This document shows positions 7,528 through 16,243 of a DNA stretch of 64,000 bases, one piece after another (the first letter of the stretch is position 1; the number at the start of each line of letters is the position of its first letter). The position numbers were made by a program, and so were the translations under genes. Origin of the DNA: CAZYBG01 sp964645155 (lineage in GTDB: Bacteria > Pseudomonadota > Alphaproteobacteria > Rhodobacterales > Rhodobacteraceae); NCBI GenBank assembly GCA_964645155.1, contig CAZYBG010000005.1:1-64000 (forward strand), given 5' to 3'. The notes beneath the pieces are model-generated. The model saw only the letters and a program-made list of their open reading frames with translations. It searched no databases and was not told where the DNA came from.

Positions 7528-8061
7528 TCACTCCCGCATCGGCGGCCATGGGCGGAGCGCCTCCGCGTCGCTCCAGGCCGCGACCCAGTCCGGCAGCGGC
7601 GGGCTCGCTTCGGGAAGACCGAGCGCGCGGGCGAGGTCGGCCGACGGGACGATCCCCCTCCCGCCGGTGATCGCCATCCGCAACAGCGCGTGCGAGCAGC
7701 ATTCGCCACCGCGCCAGAGCGACTGCTCGGCGTAGGTGAACCGCTCGTCCCAGCCGATGATGCGGCTGCGCATCTCGATCCGGTCGAACATCCGCACTCG
7801 GCGCCGGTAGCGCACCGAAGCGCCGGCGATCGTTCCGGCCCAGCGCTCGCGCCGCATGGCGCCGATGACGCCAAGGCGGCGGAACAGCACGACGCGCCCC
7901 AGATCCATGATCGTGAGGGTGCGGCCGTTGTTCAGCTCCATCCACAGATCGATGTCCCAAGGCCAGCAGATCAGGTGCGTCACATGGGTCTCGCCCACCG
8001 CCAGAGACGGCGCGTTCCGGTGCGCCCAGAGTTCCTTGGCGAGGCGAACGAAGGGATACAT
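7528..8061 (-). CDS. Hotdog-fold acyl-CoA thioesterase-like protein (THEM6-like)
   Basis: A 177-residue protein with a 4HBT-type hotdog core. The segment WDIDLWMELNNGRTLTIMDLGR corresponds to the long central helix region where 4HBT enzymes have D-x3-H-x-NN. Here the histidine position is Trp/Met-like, as in THEM6/acyl-ACP thioesterase-like relatives. The core is followed by a strand region with GASVRYRRRVRMFDRIEM. A role in cleaving an acyl-CoA is expected from the fold, but the substrate and even activity are uncertain. It is the first gene of a minus-strand run, with the divergent yggT 131 bases away, so a promoter for both should lie in 8062-8192. Confidence 0.7.
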   Translation of the reverse strand: MYPFVRLAKELWAHRNAPSLAVGETHVTHLICWPWDIDLWMELNNGRTLTIMDLGRVVLFRRLGVIGAMRRERWAGTIAGASVRYRRRVRMFDRIEMRSRIIGWDERFTYAEQSLWRGGECCSHALLRMAITGGRGIVPSADLARALGLPEASPPLPDWVAAWSDAEALRPWPPMRE

Positions 8062-8192
8062 CGGGAGCCTTCCGATCGTGTTGCGCGACCCTGCACCCGA
8101 GGGCTGGCAACGAAAAGCCTGACGCAGCGTTACGAGGTTGCGGACGCCCCGACCCGCCTATACCTCTCTAGCCGCAGACAAGGGGCCCGCGC

Positions 8193-8480
8193 ATGACATC
8201 GCTTCTCCAGATCATCCTGCTCATTCTCGACGTGCTGTGGTTCATCATCATCGTGCACATCATCATGAGCTGGCTCATCAACTTTCAGGTGCTGAACCTT
8301 CGCCAGCCCTTCGTTGCGCAGATCTGGGACGGCCTGAACCGGCTGCTGGACCCGATCTATTCGCGGGTGCGCAGGTTCATGCCCGATACCGGGACCATCG
8401 ACCTTGCGCCGCTCGTCGTGCTGATCGGTGTCTATGCGCTGCGCATCATCGTGGGGAACAACCTTTACGCCTTCTCCTGA
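8193..8480 (+). CDS. YggT family membrane protein
   Basis: A 95-residue protein with two hydrophobic hairpins: residues 3-30 (a long isoleucine-rich helix, ending at the SWL motif) and 68-90. Between them is the conserved RLLDPIYSRVRRFMPDTGTIDLAP segment, in which DP and R-x3-P are family hallmarks. YggT proteins are implicated in chloroplast and bacterial membrane assembly (CCB3/YlmG relatives), osmotic stress and division, but no exact function is known. The gene stands alone: divergent from the thioesterase gene and convergent with mlaC, whose stop is only 10 bases away. Confidence 0.9.
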   Translation: MTSLLQIILLILDVLWFIIIVHIIMSWLINFQVLNLRQPFVAQIWDGLNRLLDPIYSRVRRFMPDTGTIDLAPLVVLIGVYALRIIVGNNLYAFS

Positions 8481-8490
8481 CCTTCATGCG

Positions 8491-9090
8491 TCAGCCGGCG
8501 CGCTGCAGGTCGGCGATCAAGCCGGCGACATCGCCCCCGCGCCGGTCAAGCATCGCACGCACTTCCGTCGCCTCGGCCGAGACCATGCTCACGCCCTCGA
8601 TGATCAGGTCGCGGAACAGGCTCCGCCCGGACCGGTCGGAGACGATCCAGAGCACCTGGAACGGCGCCTGGCCGCGCAACCGCGCCACCGACACGACCTC
8701 GAAGTAGCTCTGCACGGCGCGGGCATCGGCCACGTCGATCTGGCCGCCGACGAACTCGCGGAAGCGCCGGCCGTACTTGCGCGAGACATAGCCCTGCAGC
8801 GCCTGCATGTAGGCCTGCATCTGCGCCGAACCGAGCTGGCGCGCGGCCGGGCCGAGGACCCGCGGGGCGATGAAGCCGATATCGGCGTAGCGGGCGAAGA
8901 TGCCTTCGAAGTCGCGGATCATCGCGGCTTCGGACCGGCCGGAATTGATGATCGTGTTGATCTCGCCGACGACGCGCCCGATCAGGTCGCGGGCCTCGCC
9001 TGTGGTCAGGGCCGCGGCCGGCAGCGCGATCGCGAGGCCGAGTGCGGCGGTGCCGAGGAGGGTGGCGCGGCGGGTCAGGTCACTCGGCAT
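8491..9090 (-). CDS. mlaC: Periplasmic phospholipid-binding protein MlaC
   Basis: A 199-residue exported protein of the MlaC/Ttg2D family, which carries phospholipids between the outer-membrane MlaA complex and the inner-membrane MlaFEDB transporter. The N-terminus has an Arg-rich start and hydrophobic run (RRATLLGTAALGLAIALPAAA). The mature part has the family landmarks of a long helix (IIRDFEG-like region), RKYGRRFREF and a C-terminal IIEGVSMVSAEATEVRAML. The double-Arg start could be read as a weak TAT signal. It follows mlaA by 10 bases on the same strand. The inner-membrane mla genes are not in this window. Confidence 0.9.
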   Translation of the reverse strand: MPSDLTRRATLLGTAALGLAIALPAAALTTGEARDLIGRVVGEINTIINSGRSEAAMIRDFEGIFARYADIGFIAPRVLGPAARQLGSAQMQAYMQALQGYVSRKYGRRFREFVGGQIDVADARAVQSYFEVVSVARLRGQAPFQVLWIVSDRSGRSLFRDLIIEGVSMVSAEATEVRAMLDRRGGDVAGLIADLQRAG

Positions 9091-9100
9091 AGGGGTCCTC

Positions 9101-9886
9101 TCAGGGATCGGCATAGGGATCGAGATAGGGGTCGCCTCCGGGGCCTGCAACCTCCGTTCCGGTGGGGCCGGCCGCGGGGCCGCCCAGCTGGAAGCGCCGG
9201 TTCTGGAGATAGAGCAGCCGCGCCTGCGCATAGCTGTCTGCGCTGTCGTAGAGGACCGAGTCGACCGTGCTGCCGAACGAAGCACGCCCCCCGAAGGCAT
9301 CCACGACACCCAGGCCGAGCACGGCGACGCGCTCCTTCCGAGGGAGGGCGAAGTTCAGCGGGTTGACGGCGAAGTCGACCGCCCGGCCGAAGGCGTCCCG
9401 CTCGGTCGACGGGCCGAGCACCGGGAGTTCCAGATACGCCCCCTCGCCCGCGCCCCAGACATGCAGCGTCTCGCCGAAATCCGTCTGGCGGGCCTCCAGC
9501 CCCATGTCGGAGGCAGGGTCAAGCAGGCCGCCGATGCCGAACGTCGTGTTGACGAGGAACCGGAAGGTGTTGTGAAGCGCGTCCTCGGCCTCGCCCTGCA
9601 GGACGTCGTTCAGCACGAGACGCGGCATGTCGGCGTTGCCGACGAAGTTCGTTATGCCGCCGCGCACCGGGCGCGGCACGGCCTCGCCATAGGCGCCGGA
9701 GCCGCCGCGGACGAAGGCGCGGTCGATGTTCTTGTTGAAGGCGTGGACCTCGCGGTTTCGCGCCTCGTGAGGATCGTTGATGCCCGAGGTGACGGCGGGT
9801 GCGCCGCAGCCGGCGACCAGCGCGAGGGCAAGCGCGTGGCCGAGGGTTCTGGCGACGGCAACCGGGCAGCTTCGATCAAATTGCAA
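9101..9886 (-). CDS. mlaA: Outer-membrane lipoprotein MlaA (VacJ)
   Basis: A 261-residue lipoprotein: the signal peptide ends in the lipobox LVAGC (Cys at about residue 27). The MlaA core is clear, with NDPHEARNREVHAFNKNID, PRPVRGGITNFVGN, the LLDPASDMGLEARQTDFGETL segment and ELPVLGPSTERD. MlaA forms a ring in the inner leaflet of the outer membrane and removes misplaced phospholipids. No ATG is available in the frame before the signal peptide, so the start must be the TTG at 9886; the frame is closed just 4 bases upstream. A proline/glycine/aspartate-rich tail (DPYLDPYADP) ends the protein. Confidence 0.93.
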   Translation of the reverse strand: MQFDRSCPVAVARTLGHALALALVAGCGAPAVTSGINDPHEARNREVHAFNKNIDRAFVRGGSGAYGEAVPRPVRGGITNFVGNADMPRLVLNDVLQGEAEDALHNTFRFLVNTTFGIGGLLDPASDMGLEARQTDFGETLHVWGAGEGAYLELPVLGPSTERDAFGRAVDFAVNPLNFALPRKERVAVLGLGVVDAFGGRASFGSTVDSVLYDSADSYAQARLLYLQNRRFQLGGPAAGPTGTEVAGPGGDPYLDPYADP

Positions 9887-9994
9887 CGGTCAACTCAACC
9901 TGTTCTTCGCAGTTCGCTGCCACAATCCGCACGGCGCCGCAGAGTCAGCCGCCGCCGCGACCATAGCCGCCCTCGTCGGAGATTGCGACCCATC

Positions 9995-11740
9995 GTGACG
10001 CCTGAAATCCGAACAGGCGGTGGCCCGGCGCCGGGCCGCCAGACGTGCGCCGCCGGCTGCGCGGACCTGCGCCGGCTGGTCCTCGCCGCCGCGCTTTTCA
10101 GCTTCTGCGTCAATGCCCTCATGCTGACCGGGCCGCTGTTCATGCTTCAGGTCTACGACCGTGTCCTCGGCTCGCGGTCCGAGGAGACGCTGGTCGCGCT
10201 GGCGCTGCTGGTCGTCTTTCTCTACGGCGCACAGGCGCTGCTCGACCATGCGCGCGGCCGCGTGCTGGCGCGGGTTGGCGACAGGCTCGTCCAGCGGCTG
10301 GAAGGGCCGGTCTTCGCGGCCGATCTCGATTGCGCGGCCGCGTCAAGTGGAAGCCCCGGGCCCGGTGGTCTTGCGGCGCTGGAAGCGCTGCGGCGCCTTC
10401 TCGCCTCGCCACTGCCGGCGGCGCTTCTCGACCTCGCCGCGACACCGCTGTTCATCGCCGGCCTCTTCCTTTTCCACGTCGCGCTTGGCTGGCTCGGCGT
10501 TGCAGGCTGCACCACCCTCCTGGTGCTCGCCACGGCGAACCAGATATCAACCCGACGCGCCGCCCATACTGCCGCGGCCGCGGCGCGCGCGGCCGAGCGG
10601 GCGGCCACCCACTTCCTCGAAGAGGCGGCGGCGCTGCGCGGTCTGGGGATGGCGGATGCCGCCCGTGCCCGCTGGCAGGCGCTGCGGCTCGACGCGCTTG
10701 GCAGCGGCGCCGCCGCAGCGGACCGTGCCGGCGGCTTCGCGGCCGCGACGCGGGCGCTGCGGCTTCTCCTGCAATCTGCGGTTCTCGCCCTGGGCGCCTG
10801 GCTGGTGCTTGCCGGTGCGATCACCGCAGGGGCGATGGTCGCGGCCTCTATCCTGCTCGGCCGGGCGCTCGCGCCGGTCGAGATCGCGGTCGGCCAGTGG
10901 GAGGTCGCGCAGCGCGGCCTTGCAGGCTGGCGGACCCTGGCGGGCCGCACCGGCACCGGCGATGTCGCCGCACGGCCGACCCGGCTGCCCCGGCCGCCGG
11001 CGCGGCTGGAGGTCGAGGGGCTTGTCCTCGTTCCCCCCGGTGCGCGACAGCCGGTGCTGCGCGGCGTGTCTTTCAGCGTGGCACCGGGCCAGGCGATGGC
11101 GGTGATCGGCCCCTCGGGCGCCGGCAAGTCGTCGCTTGCCCGCGCCCTGACGGGGATCTGGCCGCCCGCCGCGGGGTCGATCCGCCTCGGCGGCGTCGCG
11201 CTCGACCGGTACGACCCGGCCTTGCGCGGTCGGCTCGTCGGATACCTGCCGCAGCGGACGGTCCTGTTCGAAGGCACCGTCGCAGAGAACATCGCCCGCT
11301 TCGAGCCCCACCCGGTCGACGGCGCCATCGTCGGCGCCGCCGAGCAGGCCGAGGCCCATGCTCTGATCGCGAACCTCCCGGCGGGCTACGAGACGCCGCT
11401 CGGCCCCGGCGGAGCAGCGCTCTCGGGCGGGCAGGCGCAGCGGATCAGCCTCGCCCGGGCGCTCTACGGCGACCCCGTGCTCGTGATCCTTGATGAGCCG
11501 GAGGCCGGCCTCGACGCCGCGGGGTCAGCCGCGCTCGGGGCCGCCGTGCGCGCTCTGAAAGCGGCCGGCCGTGCGGTCGTCGTCATGGCCCACCGCGCTG
11601 CGGTGATCCGCGACTGCGAACTCGTCCTCGTGCTTGAGGGCGGGGCGCAGCGCGCCTTCGGGCCGCGCGACCCGGTGCTGCGCGCCACCGTCGCGACGCC
11701 CCGGCGCGCGGCTGGCCCGCTTGCGGGAGATGCCGCGTGA
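9995..11740 (+). CDS. Type I secretion ABC transporter, PrtD/HlyB-like permease-ATPase
   Basis: A 581-residue fused exporter. The N-terminal transmembrane domain (about residues 25-310, with GPLFMLQVYDRVL typical of the PrtD branch) is followed by an ATPase domain. The ATPase has Walker A GPSGAGKS (372-379), Q-loop around YLPQR, signature LSGGQ (476-480) and Walker B VILDEPE (497-503). No C39 peptidase or C39-like domain precedes the membrane part, so it belongs to the PrtD type that exports RTX-like proteins with a C-terminal signal. A GTG start is used because no upstream ATG fits. It overlaps the membrane-fusion gene by ATGA. No substrate or TolC gene is adjacent. Confidence 0.88.
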   Translation: MTPEIRTGGGPAPGRQTCAAGCADLRRLVLAAALFSFCVNALMLTGPLFMLQVYDRVLGSRSEETLVALALLVVFLYGAQALLDHARGRVLARVGDRLVQRLEGPVFAADLDCAAASSGSPGPGGLAALEALRRLLASPLPAALLDLAATPLFIAGLFLFHVALGWLGVAGCTTLLVLATANQISTRRAAHTAAAAARAAERAATHFLEEAAALRGLGMADAARARWQALRLDALGSGAAAADRAGGFAAATRALRLLLQSAVLALGAWLVLAGAITAGAMVAASILLGRALAPVEIAVGQWEVAQRGLAGWRTLAGRTGTGDVAARPTRLPRPPARLEVEGLVLVPPGARQPVLRGVSFSVAPGQAMAVIGPSGAGKSSLARALTGIWPPAAGSIRLGGVALDRYDPALRGRLVGYLPQRTVLFEGTVAENIARFEPHPVDGAIVGAAEQAEAHALIANLPAGYETPLGPGGAALSGGQAQRISLARALYGDPVLVILDEPEAGLDAAGSAALGAAVRALKAAGRAVVVMAHRAAVIRDCELVLVLEGGAQRAFGPRDPVLRATVATPRRAAGPLAGDAA

Positions 11741-13035
11741 AGCGCCCGGACCCGACTTCCGCAGCGCGCCCGCTGCGGCTGGGCTTCGCCACCCTGGCCG
11801 TGCTCGTGGCCGGCTTCGGCGGCTGGGCCTCGATGACAGCGATCGCGGGCGCGGTGATTGCGCCCGGCCGGATCGAGGTCGAGGCCAATCGGCTTGCGAT
11901 CGAGCATCCGGAAGGCGGCGTCGTCGCCATGCTCGCCGTCCGCGAGGGCGACCGCGTCGCCACGGGCGATCTGCTCCTGCGCCTCGATCCGGTCGCCGTT
12001 GAGGTCGAGCTCGACATCGTCGTGGCCGAACTCGCGGCGATCACCGCCCGCCGCGCCCGGCTCGAGGCCGAGCGCGATGGCCGGGCCGAGATCGCGTTCG
12101 GCGCGGTCCCGATCTCCCCGGCCGGCGTCGGTCCGCGGGCCGCTGCAGAGATCGACGGCCAGCGCCGGCTTCATGCGGCGCAGGCCGAGGCGTCGGAGCA
12201 GGCGCTCGACGCGCTTGCCCGGCGCCGCCTGCAGATCGTCGCCCGGATCGAGGGGCTTCGCGCGGAGGCCGCGGCGCGCCGGGCCGAACTTGCACTCGTC
12301 AGCGGCGAGCGGGCCGACCAGACTGCCCTGCGGGATCGCGGCCTGGCCGAGGCGCGCCTGGTGCGTGCCCTCGCGCGCGACGAGGCGCGGCTGCAGGGCG
12401 CGCTCGCGGCGCTTGCCGCCGCCGAGGCCGAGGCGCGCGAAGCCGCGGCCGAAGTCGGGATCGAGATGGAGCGCATCGGCAGCGCCACGCGCATCGAGGC
12501 CTTGACCGCGCTGCGCGAGGTCGCCCCGCGCGAGGCGGAACTGGAGGGCCGCCGCCGCCTGTTGCAGCACCGCCTCGCGCAGCTCGAGATCCGCGCGCCG
12601 GCGGACGGAGCGGTGATCGGTCTTGCCGTGGCCGGTGCGGGCGCTGTGATCCGCGCCGGCGAACCGATCATGGCGCTCGTCCCGGCCGACCGGCCGCTTG
12701 TTGTCGCGGCCCGGGTCGATCCCCGCGACATCGCCGCGGTCTTCCCCGGTCAGGTCGCGGGCCTGCGCTCTCCTGCCCTCGATCAGGCGATGCAGGCCGC
12801 CATGACCGGCCGCGTGACCCGGATCTCGGCCGACACCTTCTCCGACGAACGCAGCGGCGCCCCCTACTACCGCATAGAGATCGCCGTCCCGCCAACCGCA
12901 CCGTGGCCGGGCGCCGCGCCGCTCCTGCCCGGCATGCCGGTCGAGGTGCACCTCGCCACGCCGCCACGCAGCCCGCTCTCCCTCCTTGTCCGCCCGCTCG
13001 CAGTCTACTTCGACCGCGCCCTGCGCAGCGGCTGA
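11737..13035 (+). CDS. Type I secretion membrane-fusion protein, HlyD/PrtE family
   Basis: A 432-residue periplasmic adaptor that bridges the ABC exporter to a TolC-type channel. Residues 14-35 form one membrane anchor. The first half-lipoyl motif (GRIEVEANRLAIEHPEGGVV, then REGDRVATGDLLLRLD) is followed by a long Ala/Arg/Glu-rich coiled coil (about residues 95-270). The second lipoyl half (LEIRAPADGAVIGLAV) and a beta-barrel end close the protein. Translation is coupled to the ABC gene through ATGA. The family is PrtE-like by length and order. The exported substrate is unknown, since none is encoded nearby. Confidence 0.9.
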   Translation: MKRPDPTSAARPLRLGFATLAVLVAGFGGWASMTAIAGAVIAPGRIEVEANRLAIEHPEGGVVAMLAVREGDRVATGDLLLRLDPVAVEVELDIVVAELAAITARRARLEAERDGRAEIAFGAVPISPAGVGPRAAAEIDGQRRLHAAQAEASEQALDALARRRLQIVARIEGLRAEAAARRAELALVSGERADQTALRDRGLAEARLVRALARDEARLQGALAALAAAEAEAREAAAEVGIEMERIGSATRIEALTALREVAPREAELEGRRRLLQHRLAQLEIRAPADGAVIGLAVAGAGAVIRAGEPIMALVPADRPLVVAARVDPRDIAAVFPGQVAGLRSPALDQAMQAAMTGRVTRISADTFSDERSGAPYYRIEIAVPPTAPWPGAAPLLPGMPVEVHLATPPRSPLSLLVRPLAVYFDRALRSG

Positions 13036-13104
13036 GCGCCCCTTTCCCCCGCGCCGGTTCCCCGCTAGCGTCCCGACCGCATCGCAGGAGAGGGAGCAAC
13101 CGCC

Positions 13105-13569
13105 ATGAGCGCCGCGATCGACGCCAAGCTGAAGGACCTGGGCCTGACCTTGCCCGATGCGCCGGCACCTGCGGCGAACTACGTGCCCTGGGTCAGGACC
13201 GGGAACATCGTCTTCGTCTCGGGCCAGATCAGCCAGGGACCCGGCGGCCCGATCAGGGGCAAGCTCGGCGCCGACCTGACCGTCGAGGATGGCGCGGCCG
13301 CCGCACGCGCCTGCGCGCTGGCGCTGCTCGCCCAGGTCAAGGCCGCCTGCGGCGGCGACCTGGGCCGTCTCGTGCGGGTGGTCAAGCTGACCGGTTTCGT
13401 GAACTCGACACCGGATTTCGGCGACCAGCCCAAGGTCGTGAACGGTGCCTCCGACGTTCTGGTCGCGGTGCTGGGCGAGGCCGGGCGCCACAGCCGTTCG
13501 GCGGTCTCGGCGGCGTCGCTGCCATTCGGTGTCGCGGTCGAGATCGAGGGCATCTTCGAGGTCGCATGA
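13105..13569 (+). CDS. RidA-family (YjgF/UK114) protein, ~150-residue subgroup
   Basis: A 154-residue member of the Rid superfamily. Landmarks are the NYVPWVRTGNIVFVSGQI segment, the GDLGRLVRVVKLTGFVNS strand-helix, and the HSRSAVSAASLPFGVAVEIE strand. That strand holds the arginine used by active members to bind the imine/enamine carboxylate. The longer 150-residue subgroup is common in alphaproteobacteria; deaminase activity on 2-aminoacrylate-type imines is expected but unproven. A good AGGAGAGGGAG ribosome site precedes the ATG. The stop overlaps the start of the phosphodiesterase gene as ATGA, linking the two. Confidence 0.87.
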   Translation: MSAAIDAKLKDLGLTLPDAPAPAANYVPWVRTGNIVFVSGQISQGPGGPIRGKLGADLTVEDGAAAARACALALLAQVKAACGGDLGRLVRVVKLTGFVNSTPDFGDQPKVVNGASDVLVAVLGEAGRHSRSAVSAASLPFGVAVEIEGIFEVA

Positions 13570-14336
13570 TCCCGCTGCCCGCAGCCTTTCTCGGCCCGCC
13601 GATCGCCCACCGGGCCCTCCATGACCGGGCCCGAGGCCGGCCTGAGAACTCGCGGGCGGCCTTCGCCGCGGCGATCGCGGCCGGCTACGGGATCGAGTGC
13701 GACGTGCAGCTCTCGGCGGACTGCCGGGCAATGGTGTTCCACGATCAGAACCTCGAACGGCTCACCGCCGAAAGCGGCCCGCTGCGCGCGTACCCGGCGG
13801 GCGCGCTCGGCCGCATCAAGCTCCGGGGCTGCGACGAGGGCATTCCGACGCTGGAGGAGATGCTGGTCCTGACCGGCGGCCGCACGCCGCTCCTGATCGA
13901 AATCAAGGACCAGGATGGGGCGATGGGGCCGGCGGTGGGTGCGCTCGAAACCGCGGTGGCGGCCGCCCTGCGCGGCTACGACGGCCCGGCCGCCGTGATG
14001 TCGTTCAACCCGCACGCCGTCGCCGCCTTCGCCGCCGCGGCGCCGCGGACGCCCCGGGGCCTGACGACATCGGCCTACCGCGCGCGCGACTGGCCCGACC
14101 TGCCCGCCGCGCTGCGCCACCGGCTGCGGTCGATACCCGACTATGATCGGGTCGGCGCGAGTTTCATCTCCCACGAAGCGAGCGACCTCGGCCGGCCGCG
14201 CGTCGCTGCGCTGAGGGCCGGGGGGGCCGCGGTGCTCTGCTGGACGATCCGTTCCGCCGAGGCGGAGGGCGCGGCCCGGCGGCTTGCCGACAACGTGACC
14301 TTCGAGGGCTATGCCGCGGCGATCCCGCCGCCTTGA
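13566..14336 (+). CDS. Glycerophosphodiester phosphodiesterase (cytoplasmic)
   Basis: A 256-residue GDPD TIM-barrel enzyme without a signal peptide. It would hydrolyse glycerophosphodiesters to glycerol 3-phosphate and an alcohol. Catalytic motifs are AHRALH, RPENS, ECDVQLSAD and VFHDQNL near the N-terminus; IEIKDQDG in the middle supplies the further acidic metal ligand. Overlap ATGA joins it to the RidA-like gene, and its own stop overlaps or abuts the acyltransferase gene. Length and lack of export signal resemble UgpQ. Confidence 0.88.
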   Translation: MIPLPAAFLGPPIAHRALHDRARGRPENSRAAFAAAIAAGYGIECDVQLSADCRAMVFHDQNLERLTAESGPLRAYPAGALGRIKLRGCDEGIPTLEEMLVLTGGRTPLLIEIKDQDGAMGPAVGALETAVAAALRGYDGPAAVMSFNPHAVAAFAAAAPRTPRGLTTSAYRARDWPDLPAALRHRLRSIPDYDRVGASFISHEASDLGRPRVAALRAGGAAVLCWTIRSAEAEGAARRLADNVTFEGYAAAIPPP

Positions 14337-14389
14337 CCGCGACTCCCGCCGCCCCACCTTTTCGCCCGAGGCACGAGCCGGGCGAATGC

Positions 14390-15559
14390 ATGGACGACAC
14401 CCCCCTTGAGGCGGATGTGCTGGCGCGCATCGCCGACATCCCCGCGCCGCAGTGGGACGGCTGCGCGTGCCCTGAGGCGGCCGCTGGCAGCAGGCCGGAC
14501 GATCCCTTCACCACGCATCGCTTCCTTTCGGCGCTCGAGGCCTCGCGCTCGGTCGGCGCGGGCACCGGGTGGGAGCCGCGGCATCTCGTGGTCCGCCAGG
14601 GCGCCGAGGTGATCGCCGTCGCGCCGCTCTATGCCAAGGGGCACAGCCAGGGCGAGTACATCTTCGACCACAACTGGGCCCATGCCTACGAGCGCGCGGG
14701 CGGCCGCTATTACCCCAAGCTGCAGATCGCCGTGCCCTTCACGCCGGTCACCGGCCGCCGGCTGCTCACGCGCCGCGGCCGCGAGTTCGAAGGCCGTGCC
14801 GCGCTGATCCAGGCGGCGATCGAGCTTGCACGGCAGAACCGCCTGTCCTCGCTCCATGCGACGTTCTGCACGGCCGACGAGGCTGTGGCCGGCGAGGCGA
14901 TGGGGCTTCTGCACCGGACGAGCCAGCAGTACCACTGGCAGAACGCGGGCTACGCCAGCTTCGACGACTTCCTGGCCGCGCTGTCATCGCGCAAGCGCAA
15001 GAACATCCGCAAGGAGCGCGAGACCGCCCATGCTTTCGGCGGCCGGATCCTGCGTCTCACCGGCGCCGATCTCCGCCCCGAGCACTGGGACGCCTTCTGG
15101 CAGTTCTATCAGGATACCGGCGCGCGGAAATGGGGTCAGCCCTATCTCACCCGCCGGTTCTTCGACCTCGCGCAGGACACGATGGCGGACGACATGCTGC
15201 TCGTGCTCGCCATCCGCGACGGGCGGCCCATCGCCGGCGCGCTGAACTTCATCGGGCGGGGCACGCTTTACGGCCGCTACTGGGGCTGCGTCGAGGATCA
15301 CCCCTGCCTTCACTTCGAGCTCTGCTACTATCAGGCCATCGACCACGCGATCGAGCTGGGCCTGTCGAGGGTCGAGGCCGGCGCCCAAGGCGAGCACAAG
15401 CTTGCGCGCGGCTACCTGCCGGTGGCCTGCCACTCGCTGCACTGGATCGCCGATGCCGGTTTCCGCGGGGCGGTGGCGAACTATCTCGATACCGAGCGGG
15501 CGGCAGTCGGCGAGGAGATCGAGATGCTCGGCGAGTATGGCCCCTTCCGCAAGGCCTGA
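14390..15559 (+). CDS. FemAB-like GNAT acyltransferase, COG3146/DUF482
   Basis: A 389-residue protein of the COG3146 (DUF482) family, built like a FemAB/GNAT pair of acyltransferase domains. Landmarks are DPFTTHRFLSALEAS near the N-terminus, EYIFDHNWAHAYERAGGRYYPKLQ, SSRKRKNIRKERE and the C-terminal HFELCYYQAIDHAIELGLSRVEAGAQGEHK stretch. The family is widespread in proteobacteria; its substrate is unknown (peptidoglycan or aminoacyl transfer has been suggested by fold). The ATG at 14390 gives the usual N-terminus; a TTG at 14333, overlapping the preceding stop as TTGA, would add 19 residues and cannot be excluded. Confidence 0.82.
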   Translation: MDDTPLEADVLARIADIPAPQWDGCACPEAAAGSRPDDPFTTHRFLSALEASRSVGAGTGWEPRHLVVRQGAEVIAVAPLYAKGHSQGEYIFDHNWAHAYERAGGRYYPKLQIAVPFTPVTGRRLLTRRGREFEGRAALIQAAIELARQNRLSSLHATFCTADEAVAGEAMGLLHRTSQQYHWQNAGYASFDDFLAALSSRKRKNIRKERETAHAFGGRILRLTGADLRPEHWDAFWQFYQDTGARKWGQPYLTRRFFDLAQDTMADDMLLVLAIRDGRPIAGALNFIGRGTLYGRYWGCVEDHPCLHFELCYYQAIDHAIELGLSRVEAGAQGEHKLARGYLPVACHSLHWIADAGFRGAVANYLDTERAAVGEEIEMLGEYGPFRKA

Positions 15560-15607
15560 GAATCGCGTAAGTTCATACTTTGTTCACCTTTCGGGCGGAG
15601 CCAGTCC

Positions 15608-16243
15608 ATGAGCGCTTCCCTCACCCTCTACACCAACCCGTGGTCGCGCGGACGCATCGCACGCTGGATGCTGGAAGAGGTCGGCGAGCCCTACGAGACG
15701 GTCTTGCTCGACTATGACACGAGCCTGAAGTCGCCGGACTATCTTGCTGTGAACCCGATGGGCAAGGTGCCCGCGATCCGGCACGCGGGCCACACGGTGA
15801 CCGAATGCGCGGCGATCTGCGCCTATCTTGCCGATGCCTTTCCCGCGGCCGGCCTCGCCCCGGCGCCGGCGGACCGGGCCGACTACTACCGCTGGCTCTT
15901 CTTCGCGGCCGGCCCGCTCGAAGCCGCCGTGACCAACCACGCCAACGGCTGGGATCCGTCTCCGGAGAAGAAGCGCATGTTCGGCTATGGCGACTACGCG
16001 GACGCCATCGGCACTATCGAGAAGGCGCTGCAGGGCCGCGAGTGGATCGCCGGCCCGGCCTTCACGGCGGCCGATGTCTATGTCGGCGCAGCGATCGTCT
16101 GGGGCCTCGGCTTCGGCACGATCCCGGACCGCCCCGCGTTCGCCACCTACCGCGACAGGGCCACTGCTCGTCCGGCCTACCGGCGCGCGAATGAACTCGA
16201 CGACGCTGCGGCAGCGGCCGTGCAGAAGGAGATTGTGAGATGA
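15608..16243 (+). CDS. Glutathione S-transferase family protein
   Basis: A 211-residue cytosolic GST. The thioredoxin-like N-terminal domain starts LTLYTNPWSRGRIARWMLEE, with Ser as the likely glutathione-activating residue. It contains the cis-proline/glutathione-binding stretch GKVPAIRHAGHTVTECAAICAYLAD. The all-helical C-terminal domain holds the N-capping segment GPAFTAADVYVGAA. The substrate is unknown. It overlaps the pterin dehydratase gene by ATGA, so the two are co-expressed; a functional link between them is not obvious. Confidence 0.88.
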   Translation: MSASLTLYTNPWSRGRIARWMLEEVGEPYETVLLDYDTSLKSPDYLAVNPMGKVPAIRHAGHTVTECAAICAYLADAFPAAGLAPAPADRADYYRWLFFAAGPLEAAVTNHANGWDPSPEKKRMFGYGDYADAIGTIEKALQGREWIAGPAFTAADVYVGAAIVWGLGFGTIPDRPAFATYRDRATARPAYRRANELDDAAAAAVQKEIVR

